64,000 nt of DNA from Pyxidicoccus trucidator (GCF_010894435.1 NZ_JAAIXZ010000009.1:1-64000), one strand, 5' to 3'. Shown: positions 19,458 to 28,116, numbered from the stretch's first letter. The notes: generated by a model not told the origin, from the sequence alone. Program-made: numbers and translations.

Positions 19458-20656
19458 CGGATGTTCGCACCGTCGAACTTCTGGGTCGCATTGACCTTCT
19501 CCAGAAGCTTGCGGGCGTCCTCCTTCGTGGCGCCAGCGTAGACGGCCATGAACTCGTAGGCACGGTTGGTGTTGGAGTACGACACCACCCCGTCACAGCC
19601 CGAGCGCGAGGTGAACACCTTGTTCTCCGGCAGCAGCGCCTGGGCGGCCAGCCGCGTCTCTTCGTCGATGAAGCCCTCGCAGGCCTTGCCGTCCTCGGCG
19701 GGCTTGGACTCCTGGCTCTTCAGCAGGACGGTGTAGAAGTTGGCCGAGTAGTACGGCATGCCCGACTGGAGCGCCTGCGGCAGCTCGAAGGGCAGCTCGT
19801 GCGGGGCGAAGGAGTAGGCCGCCGGGTTGACGGTGGCGACCGGCTTGCCGTCCGGCACCTTGTTGGTGCCGATGGACCACTGCTTCGAGCGCAGGAAGCG
19901 AGCCACGGCCTGGGGCGAGTCCACCGAGGTGAACTCGTTGATGTCGTAGAACGTGCCGTTGGCGTCGATGCGGAAGAGCACCCAGAGGTTCCCCACGGAC
20001 TTGGGCGTCACGTAATACACGCGCGTCAGCTTGTTGCCCGTGTAGAGGAACACCTTGGCCTGGCTCGTGGCCCACCCCTTGGACTGGCTGTTGTCCTTGT
20101 CCGAGTAGTTGTGCACCGCGTAGATGTATTCCTGGCCGGACTTGCGCTTCTCCAGGGTGATGGTCTCCGGGCCGAAGCCGTCCGTGTCATCCACGTCCAG
20201 CTTCACCTGCGCCCCCGACTTGCGCTCCCAGTAGACGTGGCCGGTGCCGAACGACAGGTGCGAGTCCAGGTCCAGCGGCTGCTCGCCCCAGGTGAGCACC
20301 ACGCGGCTGTCGGTGCCCCGGGCCATCTCCTCACTGAGCGCGTACGACAGGCCCTTGCAGGGGCACTTCACCACGAGGCTGCTGAAGCCCTGCTTCTCGA
20401 TGATGAGGCTGACCGAGGCGTCGTCCTTCCCGCCGAAGGGCGCGGGAGAGAAGGTGACGAAGCCGAGCCCATCCGTCTCGCCCTTCACGGACGCCTGGCC
20501 GGGGGCCTGGAGCGTCACGGTGGCGCCGGCCACGGGCTGGTTCTTCCGGGTCGCGGAGAGGAGCTTGAGCTTGAGCCCGTCCTGCGCGAGCGCCGGGCTG
20601 GAGAGGACGGTCGCCGCGATGAGCAGCGCCGCCAGAAGGTGCGAGCGTGAGTGCAT
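19430..20656 (-). CDS. Secreted protein with DUF2135/YfaP-like domain
   Basis: A 408-aa exported protein starting at ATG 20656, after a G-rich ribosome-binding stretch; signal peptide residues 1-25 (core LLAALLIAATVLSSPALA). A carboxypeptidase-regulatory-like beta-sandwich (VAGATVTLQAPGQ) comes first. A domain with LDLDSHLSFGTGHVYW and VDDTDGFGPETITL follows, resembling DUF2135/YfaP, which is often found beside von Willebrand or surface proteins. The last 130 residues are of unknown type. It overlaps the amidase gene by 28 bp, which suggests an envelope role. Function not established. Confidence 0.55.
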   Translation of the reverse strand: MHSRSHLLAALLIAATVLSSPALAQDGLKLKLLSATRKNQPVAGATVTLQAPGQASVKGETDGLGFVTFSPAPFGGKDDASVSLIIEKQGFSSLVVKCPCKGLSYALSEEMARGTDSRVVLTWGEQPLDLDSHLSFGTGHVYWERKSGAQVKLDVDDTDGFGPETITLEKRKSGQEYIYAVHNYSDKDNSQSKGWATSQAKVFLYTGNKLTRVYYVTPKSVGNLWVLFRIDANGTFYDINEFTSVDSPQAVARFLRSKQWSIGTNKVPDGKPVATVNPAAYSFAPHELPFELPQALQSGMPYYSANFYTVLLKSQESKPAEDGKACEGFIDEETRLAAQALLPENKVFTSRSGCDGVVSYSNTNRAYEFMAVYAGATKEDARKLLEKVNATQKFDGANIRWMQVVVKK

Positions 20657-20883
20657 GGGAATCCCCCTGAATCCGTCGCCGGGCACCCTAATGTACGGAG
20701 GTCAACACCGGCAACGCTCCGGGCCCCTCGGGTATCCGCCGGGTCCACGACGGCGGGTGTCAGTGCCCACCCTCCCCGGAACTGGAATCGTACGCCCCCA
20801 CGCAACTTCCGGAGGCGGTTGGGTGACAATGCGGGGAACGACGTACCCCGCCCTCCCCCGAGCAGCACGCAGGAGCCCCCACC

Positions 20884-21846
20884 ATGAGCCTCATCGATCG
20901 CACCCGGAACCTCTTCCAGAAGGTCGGCACCGGCGCCCAGAACACCGCCGCCAAGGTCCAGACGGGAGCGACGCAGGCCGCGAACACGGTGAAGACGACC
21001 GCGCAGGCCGTGGGGCAGAAGGTCAACACGGTGGTGGACGGCTTCGAGAGCAAGGCCGCCACGGCGGCCAACACCGTGGCCGGCGTGTTCACCGCCCCCA
21101 AGGGCGCGAAGGACAAGGTGTACGACGGCAAGCTGGTGGGCGCGGGCGGCCAGACGTTCGAGCCCGGCACGCCGCTGGACCAGTTCCCCGCCGTCACCCC
21201 GCGCAACAACCCGAACGCGACGGCCACCGTCATCTACGTGAACGGCATCGGCACGGACAAGAACGGCCAGTCCAACGAGCTGCAGGCCATCGCGGACAAG
21301 TCGGGCATGCGCGCCATCGGCATCCACAACTCCACGGAGGGCATGGTCTCCGACCTGCTCCAGTGCGTGAAGGACAAGCTGGACAAGGGCCACAACCCCG
21401 CCGTCGACACGCTGGCGGACACCGTCTACTCGGAGCTGAAGGCGGGCCGCTCGGTGCACCTGATGGGCTACAGCCACGGCGGGCTCATCACCTCGCGGGC
21501 GCTCAACGACGTGGCGCGCCGGCTGCGCATCGAAGATGGGATGTCCAAGGCGCAGGTGGAGCAGACGATGAGCCGCCTCAACGTGGAGACGTTCGGCGCC
21601 GCCGCCTGCAAGTACCCGGACGGCCCCAACTACGTGCACTACGTCAACGACAAGGACCTCGTCCCCACCCTGTTCGGCATCGGCGGCAGCGGCAAGAGCC
21701 CGCTGGACCTCCTGCGTGACGCGGGCCGCGACGCGAAGGTGCACTACTTCTCCGAGAAGAACATGTTCAGCGGCGCCCACGCGCTGGCCGATACGTACCT
21801 GAAGCACCGGGCGCCCTTCGAGGAGGCTCGCGCCGGCCGCTTCTGA
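20884..21846 (+). CDS. Lipase-like alpha/beta hydrolase with amphipathic N-terminal repeats
   Basis: A 320-aa protein. Residues 1 to about 70 are a low-complexity amphipathic helix rich in Ala, Thr, Gln, Val and Asn with a near 11-residue rhythm (QNTAAKVQTGATQAANTVKT), like phasins or LEA proteins. The rest is a lipase-like fold: TVIYVNGIGTDKN as the oxyanion strand and LMGYSHGGLITSRAL as the nucleophile elbow (GYSHG). There is no signal peptide. A helix of this kind could bind a membrane or lipid body, but that is inference. It is followed 13 bp later by a small gene on the same strand. Confidence 0.7.
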   Translation: MSLIDRTRNLFQKVGTGAQNTAAKVQTGATQAANTVKTTAQAVGQKVNTVVDGFESKAATAANTVAGVFTAPKGAKDKVYDGKLVGAGGQTFEPGTPLDQFPAVTPRNNPNATATVIYVNGIGTDKNGQSNELQAIADKSGMRAIGIHNSTEGMVSDLLQCVKDKLDKGHNPAVDTLADTVYSELKAGRSVHLMGYSHGGLITSRALNDVARRLRIEDGMSKAQVEQTMSRLNVETFGAAACKYPDGPNYVHYVNDKDLVPTLFGIGGSGKSPLDLLRDAGRDAKVHYFSEKNMFSGAHALADTYLKHRAPFEEARAGRF

Positions 21847-21859
21847 CCCGAGTCGTGGT

Positions 21860-22300
21860 ATGCAGTCGCTCATGACGAGTGAAGAGGCACAGCGACTGGT
21901 GCAGTCCTTCATGCGGTCCCAGGGCGAGCCGAATAGCCCGGGACTCAACCCGCAGGGGTTCGGCGGCCTCGCCAAGGGCGAGGCGCAGCTGTACTTCGAG
22001 TTCGTTCCCGACAAGGGCGAGCTCAAGTGCAGCGCGCTCATCTACCGCTTCCGCGACGCCCCCCGGCCCGGAGTCCTCGACGGCTTCCTCGCCGAGGAGA
22101 AGGCCGGCACGGACACCGGCGGTGGCGCGGTGGACTTCGAGAAGGAGAGCAAGAGCCTCTTCCTGAGCCGGACGTACACGGCTGTCCCACCGGACCAGTC
22201 GTTCGAGCTCGGGATGACGCGGCTGATGGACGCCAGCGTCGCCTGGGGCGGCCCGGTGTTCGAGCGCGTCGCCGCGCGCGTGATTCCCGCCAAGAAGTAG
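21860..22300 (+). CDS. Hypothetical protein downstream of the lipase-like gene
   Basis: A 146-aa soluble protein of unknown function: alternating helices and strands with LYFEFVPDKGELKCSALIYR in the first half and SFELGMTRLMDAS near the end. The two-layer pattern recalls CesT-type chaperones, but the likeness is weak and no motif proves it. It starts 13 bp after the lipase-like gene and is probably co-transcribed with it. ATG 21872 (MTSEEAQRLV) is an alternative start. Confidence 0.6.
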   Translation: MQSLMTSEEAQRLVQSFMRSQGEPNSPGLNPQGFGGLAKGEAQLYFEFVPDKGELKCSALIYRFRDAPRPGVLDGFLAEEKAGTDTGGGAVDFEKESKSLFLSRTYTAVPPDQSFELGMTRLMDASVAWGGPVFERVAARVIPAKK

Positions 22301-22323
22301 GCGTGGGGCTCGCGCTCCCGGTG

Positions 22324-22350
22324 CTGGGTGGCGGGGAGGCCGCCACCCAG
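22324..22350. terminator. Terminator-like hairpin between convergent genes
   Basis: A perfect 11-bp stem (22324-22334 with 22340-22350) and a GGAGG loop, then a 14-bp palindrome (22357-22370) directly before the stop of the methyltransferase gene. It lies in the 72-bp gap between two convergent genes. No T-run, so it is a probable bidirectional 3'-end structure rather than a classical intrinsic terminator. Confidence 0.55.
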
Positions 22351-22372
22351 GGCTTCGGGCCTCGAGGCCCGG

Positions 22373-23569
22373 CTACACCGACTGGAGCACGTAGAACTTC
22401 AGGTACTTCCCTTCCGGGAACTGCAAGCGCACCGGGTGGTCCGGCGGCTGGTAGCGCTCCTCCACGAGCGCCAGGTCCACGCCGGCCTTGAAGCCCGCCT
22501 CACGCACCGCGCCCATGAAATCATTCGGACTCACGCGCGCCGAGCACGACGCCGTGGCCAGCAGCCCGCCCGGCCGGAGGATGCCCAGCGCCTGCCGGTT
22601 GAGGGATGCGTAGCCGTCGATGGCCGCCTGCACCGCGCGCTGGGTCTTCGCGAAGGCCGGCGGGTCCAGGATGATGAAGTCGAAGGTGCGGCCCTCTTCC
22701 TTGAAGGACTGGATGATCTTGAAGACATCCGCCGCCAGGAAGTCGTGCTTCTCCGCGGGCAGCCCGTTGCGAGTGAAGTTCTCACGGGCCAACGCAATCG
22801 CATCCGGGTCCTGATCCACGGAGAACACGCTGTTGGCCCCGCCCAGCGCCGCATTGACGGAGAACCCGCCGCTGAAGCTGAAGCAGTTCAGCACGTCGCG
22901 GCCCTTCGCCAGCCGCCGGATGAGGAAGCGATTCTCCCGCTGGTCCAGGAAGAAGCCCGTCTTCTGCCCGCGCCACGCATCCACCAGGAACGTGGCCCCA
23001 CGCTCGCGAATGGGGATGAGCTCCGGCGCCTCCTGGCCGTACAGCATCTTCCCCGTGCCGCGGCCCTCGTCCTCGTCCACGTCGTCGCGGCCCACCTCGT
23101 CGCGGCCGAGGATGCCCTTCAAGCCGGGCACTCCCGCCTTCAGCGCTTCGATGATGAGCGGCCGGTAGGGCGTCAGGCCGGCCGAGTACAGCTTCATCAC
23201 CGCCCAGCCCGCGTAGAGGTCCACCACCACGCCCGGCAGCCCGTCCCCCTCGCCGTGAATCAGGCGATAGCTGTCCGTGTCGGTCAGGTCGACGAGGGCC
23301 TGGCGCTCGGCCAGTGCCTGCCGCACCCGGCGGGTGATGAAGGCCGCGTCCACCGATTCTCGCGGGTCTCGGGTGAGCACGCGCACGGCGATGGCGGAGT
23401 GCGGGTCGTAGTACCCGCGCGCCACGAACTTCCCGTTCTCCGTCAGGTCCACCACGCAGCCGGCGGGAATCTTCGGCACGTGCTCCAGCGCCTTGCGGAA
23501 CACCCACGGGTGCCCGGCGCGCAGGTGGCGCCCCAGTCCTCGCGCCAGCTCCAGCTTCACGACATTCAC
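22373..23569 (-). CDS. RlmI-like 23S rRNA cytosine-C5 methyltransferase
   Basis: A 398-aa class I SAM methyltransferase with an N-terminal PUA-like RNA-binding domain (GRHLRAGHPWVFRKALEHVP). An insert domain and the Rossmann fold follow: VLNCFSFSGGFSVNAALGG (SAM loop), then FIILDPPAFAKTQ and LLATASCSARVSP, the catalytic motifs of the RlmI/RlmK group, with Cys in TASCS. The GTG start at 23569 has GAGGAG seven bases upstream and lies 11 bp after the stop of the HAD gene; an upstream TTG is less likely. The position modified (m5C1962 in E. coli) is inferred from family. Confidence 0.85.
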   Translation of the reverse strand: MNVVKLELARGLGRHLRAGHPWVFRKALEHVPKIPAGCVVDLTENGKFVARGYYDPHSAIAVRVLTRDPRESVDAAFITRRVRQALAERQALVDLTDTDSYRLIHGEGDGLPGVVVDLYAGWAVMKLYSAGLTPYRPLIIEALKAGVPGLKGILGRDEVGRDDVDEDEGRGTGKMLYGQEAPELIPIRERGATFLVDAWRGQKTGFFLDQRENRFLIRRLAKGRDVLNCFSFSGGFSVNAALGGANSVFSVDQDPDAIALARENFTRNGLPAEKHDFLAADVFKIIQSFKEEGRTFDFIILDPPAFAKTQRAVQAAIDGYASLNRQALGILRPGGLLATASCSARVSPNDFMGAVREAGFKAGVDLALVEERYQPPDHPVRLQFPEGKYLKFYVLQSV

Positions 23570-23580
23570 GGTGTCACTCC

Positions 23581-24402
23581 TCAAAGGGCCGCGCGGGCCC
23601 GGCGGGCGAGAATGGCGCGAGCCAGTTCCTCGAAGCCCCGCCCCTCGGCCGCCCGGGTGATGAAGGCCGGCGGCGCATCAATCCGGTCCAAGACGGAGCG
23701 AACGTTGGCCACGCCCACGCCCAGTGCAAAAGCCTCGAACATCGGGGCGTCGTTGAAAGAATCCCCCGCGTACACGTAGCGCCCGTCCGCCGGGTCCAAC
23801 CGCTCGCCCCACGCCACCTTCGCGAAGCGCCGCGCCGCGCTCAGCTTGTCGAAGCGGCCCAGCCAGCAGTTGACGTGCACCGATGAGCGCACTGCCGTCA
23901 CGCCGCGCGCCGTCAGCAGCGCCTCGATTCGCGACGCCCCGGCGTCCCCCAGCCGCACCTCCTCGTTGTAGTCCACGGCCAGGTCCACCTCGGTGTACGC
24001 ACTGTCCAGCGACAGCCGCGCCCCGGGCACCTGCCGCAGCACCCTCCCCACCTCCGCCTGGAGCCGCTTCCGGTTGGCCACGCGCGCGGCCGGGGCCTCC
24101 GAGTACACCTTCCGCAGCCGCCCGTGCTTCCCACGCAGGAAGAACAGGCCCCCGTTCTCGACGATGACGCCGTCCACGGGGAGCTGCCGCGCCCACGCCT
24201 CACCCCACCCCGCCGGCCGCCCGCTCACCAGCACCACGCGCAGGCCGGAGGCGGACAGGCGCTCGAGCGCCCGCACCGTGTCCGAGCGCAGCCGGTGCCC
24301 CGTGGTGAGCGTGCCGTCCACGTCCGTGAAGACGCCCCCGACGCGAGACAGGTCCGCCTCGCGCAGGGGGCGCGGAAGTGCCACCTTGCTGGAGGCCGCC
24401 AT
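23581..24402 (-). CDS. HAD-IIB (Cof/sucrose-phosphatase-like) phosphatase
   Basis: A 273-aa cytosolic phosphatase. The nucleophile motif is FTDVDGTLT (Asp27, Asp29); motif II is VVLVSGRP; motif IV is YVYAGDSFNDAPMFEAF. A C2-type cap lies in between, which places it in subclass IIB with sugar-phosphate phosphatases. The ATG at 24402 overlaps the upstream stop (TGATG), which fixes the start. Substrate unknown; sucrose-6-phosphate or mannosyl-3-phosphoglycerate phosphatases are the nearest types. It forms a unit with the gene upstream and the RlmI-like gene downstream. Confidence 0.8.
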   Translation of the reverse strand: MAASSKVALPRPLREADLSRVGGVFTDVDGTLTTGHRLRSDTVRALERLSASGLRVVLVSGRPAGWGEAWARQLPVDGVIVENGGLFFLRGKHGRLRKVYSEAPAARVANRKRLQAEVGRVLRQVPGARLSLDSAYTEVDLAVDYNEEVRLGDAGASRIEALLTARGVTAVRSSVHVNCWLGRFDKLSAARRFAKVAWGERLDPADGRYVYAGDSFNDAPMFEAFALGVGVANVRSVLDRIDAPPAFITRAAEGRGFEELARAILARRARAAL

Positions 24403-25589
24403 CACATCACGTCCAGCTGGGCCAGCAGCCCCTGGAAGCTCTCGATGGTGGAGCGCAGGTCCGTCGGGGAGAGCTGGCCAATCTGGAGCTTGCGCGCCTT
24501 GCGCAGGAAGGCGTCCAGCTCCGAGTCCCTGCCGTACAGGGACTGGGCGCTGCCCGCGGCCTCCGCCAGCGCGCGGGCGGCACCGGCCGGGTCCGAGCCC
24601 ACCAGCGACAGGGCCCGCTCCAGCCGCACGCCGCAGGAGGCCCACACCTCGCGGTCATGGATGATGAGCACCTGCCGCAGATTCACGGCGGACAGGCCGC
24701 GCACGAAGGCCTCCAGCTCCTCCACCACGGCCACCAGCTCCGGCCGGGACGGGTTGGGGAGGATGGCCAGCCGGCCCACCTCGGCGCGCATCTCCACGAT
24801 GTGGCGCTTGTCCTGCGCGCGCAGGTTCCGGTACGCGGCCGTGCGGCCGAAGGCGTCCAGCTCAGTCTGGGCCTGCTGGGCGTTCCACTGCACGTCCTCG
24901 GGCTCCGCCTCGCGGACCTTCTTGAGGCGCGCGGAGATGATGCGGGCCAGGTCGGACGTAATCGCGCGCACCGTCACCGCGGCCTTCACCTCGGCCTCGT
25001 AGCCGGGCACCACCTGCGCCCGCGTCACCTCGCCCAGGGTGCTCACCGACTCGAAGACGAGGTTGCTCATCTGCTCGCGGAAGCGGGCGCGGAAGCGCTG
25101 GATCTCCGACAGCAGCGTCCACCTGTCGCTCACCACCGACGGGTTGCGCATGGCCTCGCCCAGCTGGGTGACGCCCTGGGCAATCTGCTGCATGGCCTCC
25201 TGGAGCAGGCTGACGGGGTCCGGCGCCCCACTCCGGGCCGGGCCGGCCTCGTCCGCCGCCCGGCTCAGGGTGTCGGCGATGCCGCCCAGCGGGGGCACCG
25301 GGAACTGCTCCCGGATGACGTTGAGCAGCGCGTTGACGTCCATCACCGTGTCGCGGATGACGGGCGCCATCTCCTCCCACAGCGACAGGTCCGGGGACGA
25401 GTCCACGACGGGCGTCTCGTACTTCACCAGGTCCATGTCGCTCAGCCGGGCGATGGCATGGGCCGCGGCGGCGTACACCTTGCGCAGCCGGCCGGCGAAC
25501 GCGCGGTCGGGGACGGACTTGAGGATTTCTTCGAGCCTCGGCGACAGGGAGGCCGGGGGGGTCTCAGCGGCTTCAGACACGGGGCACAC
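24402..25589 (-). CDS. Hypothetical all-helical protein
   Basis: A 395-aa cytosolic protein that I do not recognise. It is almost entirely alpha-helical and rich in Ala, Arg, Glu and Leu, with no signal peptide, membrane segment, metal motif or nucleotide-binding loop. Segments such as DPVSLLQEAMQQIAQGVTQL and RWTLLSEIQRFRARFREQM look like coiled-coil or four-helix packing. Start GTG 25589; a second in-frame GTG is three codons later. It is translationally coupled (TGATG) to the HAD phosphatase gene, so a shared role is possible. Divergent from corA. Confidence 0.65.
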   Translation of the reverse strand: MCPVSEAAETPPASLSPRLEEILKSVPDRAFAGRLRKVYAAAAHAIARLSDMDLVKYETPVVDSSPDLSLWEEMAPVIRDTVMDVNALLNVIREQFPVPPLGGIADTLSRAADEAGPARSGAPDPVSLLQEAMQQIAQGVTQLGEAMRNPSVVSDRWTLLSEIQRFRARFREQMSNLVFESVSTLGEVTRAQVVPGYEAEVKAAVTVRAITSDLARIISARLKKVREAEPEDVQWNAQQAQTELDAFGRTAAYRNLRAQDKRHIVEMRAEVGRLAILPNPSRPELVAVVEELEAFVRGLSAVNLRQVLIIHDREVWASCGVRLERALSLVGSDPAGAARALAEAAGSAQSLYGRDSELDAFLRKARKLQIGQLSPTDLRSTIESFQGLLAQLDVM

Positions 25590-25668
25590 ACTCTAGCGCT
25601 CGACTTCCGCGCGGGGGAGTTCTAGCACTCGGCTTCTGGCATGGCCGCCGATTTGGGAGCGCTACGGG

Positions 25669-26613
25669 ATGATCCAGGTCTGTCTGCTGAAGGACGGTAA
25701 GCTCCTCACCGGGGGTGAAGAGCTCCTCGGCCACGAGGGGCGGAAGTGGGTCGACGTACAGCAGCCGACCGAGGAGAAGATGGCGCTCCTGACCGAGCGC
25801 TTCGGCCTGCACAAGCTGGCCGTGGAGGACTGCCTCCACCTGGACCAGCGCCCCAAGCTGGAGGAATACCCCAACCACCAGTTCATCGTCCTCCAGGGCT
25901 TCACCGTCGCCGGCAAGGACGTGTGTGAGCTGACGCTGCACGAGCACCACTTCTTCCTGGCCCACGACTGGATCATCAGCGTCCACGAGTTCCCCTTCGC
26001 GGGGCTCGACCAGGTGAAGAAGCGCGTGATGGACGACCCGAGGGCAACGCTGGAGCGGGGCACGGACTTCGTCCTCTACATGCTGGCGGACGGGCTGGTG
26101 GATGCGCAGTTCCCCCTGCTGGACACGTTCAGCGATGAATTGGAGGACCTGGAGGCCGCCATCTTCGAGCGGGTGGAGAAGTCGCACCTGCAGCGCATCT
26201 TCGAGCTGAAGCGGACGCTGGTGATGGTCCGCCGGGTGCTGTCGCCACAGCGGGACGTGGTGGGGCTGCTGTCGCGGCGGGGCATCGTCCACATCCACGA
26301 CAAGACGACGCTCTACTTCCGCGACGTGTACGACCACCTGGTGCGGCTGTACGAGCAGATCGACGCCAGCCGGGACATCGTGGGCAACGTGATGGATGGC
26401 TACCTGTCCATGGTGGCCAACAAGACGAACGACATCACCAAGCAGCTCACCATCTTCTCCACCCTCTTCCTGCCGCTGTCGTTCATCGTCGGATTCTTCG
26501 GGCAGAACTTCGAGGCGCTCTCATCCAAGGGCAACTACTACGCCATGTGGGTGATGATCATCGGGTTCCCGGTGGGGCTCATCCTGTGGTTCAAGCACAA
26601 GCAGTGGCTCTGA
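25669..26613 (+). CDS. corA: CorA-family divalent cation transporter with GQN signature
   Basis: A 314-aa CorA-type Mg2+/Co2+ channel: a large N-terminal cytoplasmic domain, a long stalk helix, and two C-terminal membrane helices (IFSTLFLPLSFIVGFF and YYAMWVMIIGFPVGLILWF). The last residues are basic (KHKQWL), as in CorA. The universal GMN selectivity signature before the external loop reads GQN here (FFGQNFEAL). GQN variants exist in other CorA-like proteins, so transport is still expected, but ion preference may differ. It is followed 19 bp later by a hydrolase gene. Confidence 0.88.
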   Translation: MIQVCLLKDGKLLTGGEELLGHEGRKWVDVQQPTEEKMALLTERFGLHKLAVEDCLHLDQRPKLEEYPNHQFIVLQGFTVAGKDVCELTLHEHHFFLAHDWIISVHEFPFAGLDQVKKRVMDDPRATLERGTDFVLYMLADGLVDAQFPLLDTFSDELEDLEAAIFERVEKSHLQRIFELKRTLVMVRRVLSPQRDVVGLLSRRGIVHIHDKTTLYFRDVYDHLVRLYEQIDASRDIVGNVMDGYLSMVANKTNDITKQLTIFSTLFLPLSFIVGFFGQNFEALSSKGNYYAMWVMIIGFPVGLILWFKHKQWL

Positions 26614-26632
26614 CGTCGCGCGGAGGAAGACC

Positions 26633-27415
26633 ATGCTGACGGTGACGGTGGATGGAATCCCGCTGCACTACCGGGACGTGGGCCAGGGACGGCCGGTGCT
26701 GCTGCTGCACGCCTTCCCGCTCAATGGTGACGCGTTCGACCCGCAGGTGAAGGCGCTGTCGGGGCGCTACCGCTTCATCATTCCGGATCACCGGGGCTTC
26801 GGGCAGAGCCGGATTGGCGACGGGCCCACGGAGATGGCGCGAATCGCCCGGGACTCGCTGGCGCTGCTGGACGCGCTGAAGCTGGACTCGGTGGTGGTGG
26901 GCGGCGTGTCCATGGGCGGGTACGCGGCCATGGCCCTGCTGCGCGAGGACGCGGGCCGGGTGGGCGGGCTGGTGCTGGTGGACACCCAGGCCACCCCGGA
27001 CGACGAGGCGGGCAAGGCGCGGCGGGAGGCGTCCGCGAAGGAGGCGCTGGAGCAGGGCGTGGAGCCACTCGTCCAGACGCTGCTGCCCAAGCTGGTGGCG
27101 GCGGGCCCGGACTCGCCGGTGGGACGCGAGGTGGCGGCGCTGATGCGCACGGCCTCGCGCGAGGGCCTGGCCGCCGCCCAGCGGGGCATGGCGCTGCGCC
27201 CGGACAGCAAGGACATGCTGGCGCGCTACGCGGGCCCGGCGCTGGTGGTGGTGGGCGAGCACGACGCCATCACCCCGCTGGAGAAGGCGAAGGCCATGGC
27301 GGACCTCGTCTCCGGCGCGAGGCTGGAGGTGATTCCCGGCGCGGCGCACCTGCCCAACCAGGAGCAGCCGGAGCAGTTCAACGCGGTGCTGGACGCGTTC
27401 CTGTCATCCCTGTGA
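26633..27415 (+). CDS. Alpha/beta-fold hydrolase
   Basis: A 260-aa intact hydrolase of the non-haem peroxidase/esterase type. It has the oxyanion segment LLHAFPLNGDAFDPQ, the nucleophile elbow GGVSMGGYAAMA (Ser in GVSMG), Asp in VVVGEHDAITPL and the catalytic His in IPGAAHLPNQEQP. The triad is complete, unlike the protein at 17481-18113. ATG 26633 follows a GGAGGAAG sequence by three to six bases. It lies 67 bp upstream of the selenoprotein gene on the same strand. Substrate unknown. Confidence 0.85.
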   Translation: MLTVTVDGIPLHYRDVGQGRPVLLLHAFPLNGDAFDPQVKALSGRYRFIIPDHRGFGQSRIGDGPTEMARIARDSLALLDALKLDSVVVGGVSMGGYAAMALLREDAGRVGGLVLVDTQATPDDEAGKARREASAKEALEQGVEPLVQTLLPKLVAAGPDSPVGREVAALMRTASREGLAAAQRGMALRPDSKDMLARYAGPALVVVGEHDAITPLEKAKAMADLVSGARLEVIPGAAHLPNQEQPEQFNAVLDAFLSSL

Positions 27416-27482
27416 GTTGGTGCCAGGCCCCCGGGCATGGGAACATCCACGAAGGGTGTTCCCTCCCGCCAAGGAGCTGACC

Positions 27483-28103
27483 GTGGAGCGCATGTACCTG
27501 AAGGACGTCGAGGCGCACGAGTCCGACGGCCACTACGGCCAGATGATTCGTCGGGTCCGTGAGCTGGGCAGTCCCGTCCCGCAGATCTGGCACCTGCTCG
27601 CCTTCAAGCCGAAGATGACGGACGCGCTGTGCCGCTTCACCCACGAGGTGATGCGCGGCCCCTCTCCCCTGTCGCCGGGCCTCCGGGAGCTCATCGCCGC
27701 GTACACCTCGCGCGGCAACGAATGTCGATTTTGAACGGGCTCTCACGCCGCGGTCGCGGCGGAACTGCTGGGCAACACGGACATGGTGCACGCGGTGCTG
27801 GAGGACGCGGGCTCGGCGCCCATCCCCGACGCCGAGAAGGCGCTGTTCGCCTTCGTGGACACGCTCAACCAACGCCCGGCGGAAGTCGGCCAGGCGGACA
27901 TCGACCGGCTGAAGGCGGTGGGCTGGACGGACGAGGCCATCTATGACGCCGTGTCCGTGTGCGCGCTGTTCAACTTCTACAACCGCTGGATTGACGGCAC
28001 CGGCGTCCAGGGGATGAGCGCGGAGATGTATCAGCGCAGCGGGCAGCGGATTGCCCAGGGCGGGTACGCACCGCCGGAACCACCGCCCACGCCGAAGAAG
28101 TAG
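27483..28103 (+). CDS. AhpD-like peroxidase-related selenoprotein (in-frame UGA = Sec84)
   Basis: A carboxymuconolactone decarboxylase/AhpD-type protein of 206 aa if TGA at 27732-27734 is read as selenocysteine. GTG 27483 is the start, six bases after AAGGAG. The frame runs NECRF-UGA-TGSHAAVAAELLG and continues without break to a TAG at 28101-28103. Glu69, Cys81, Sec84 and His88 have exactly the spacing of Mycobacterium tuberculosis AhpD Glu118, Cys130, Cys133 and His137, so Sec replaces the second Cys of CxxC. A SECIS-like hairpin follows the UGA. The family reduces peroxides or partner disulfides. Standard gene callers would split it into a 5' fragment and a false gene at 27783. A mutated pseudogene is the alternative, but codon bias and motifs are intact on both sides. 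Confidence 0.88.
27746..27761 (+). promoter_or_regulatory. Bacterial SECIS-like hairpin
   Basis: Eleven bases after the in-frame UGA, a perfect 6-bp stem CGCCGC / GCGGCG closes a four-base GGUC loop. E. coli fdhF needs an upper stem-loop placed 11 nt from its UGA, and that loop also contains GGUC, contacted by SelB; the GGUC of this site is at +21 to +24 counted from U of UGA, versus +22 to +25 in fdhF. The bulged U of the fdhF stem is absent. Confidence 0.8.
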
Positions 28104-28116
28104 CCACGCCTGGCGC

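Noticed and set aside
27483-28103. Nonsense-mutated pseudogene
   Set aside because: Both halves keep motifs and coding bias, the stop falls exactly on a catalytic cysteine position and is followed by a SECIS-like loop; selenocysteine explains all of this.
27783-28103. A separate gene starting at ATG 27783
   Set aside because: It has no ribosome-binding site and begins in the middle of an AhpD-like domain; it is the C-terminal part of the selenoprotein.
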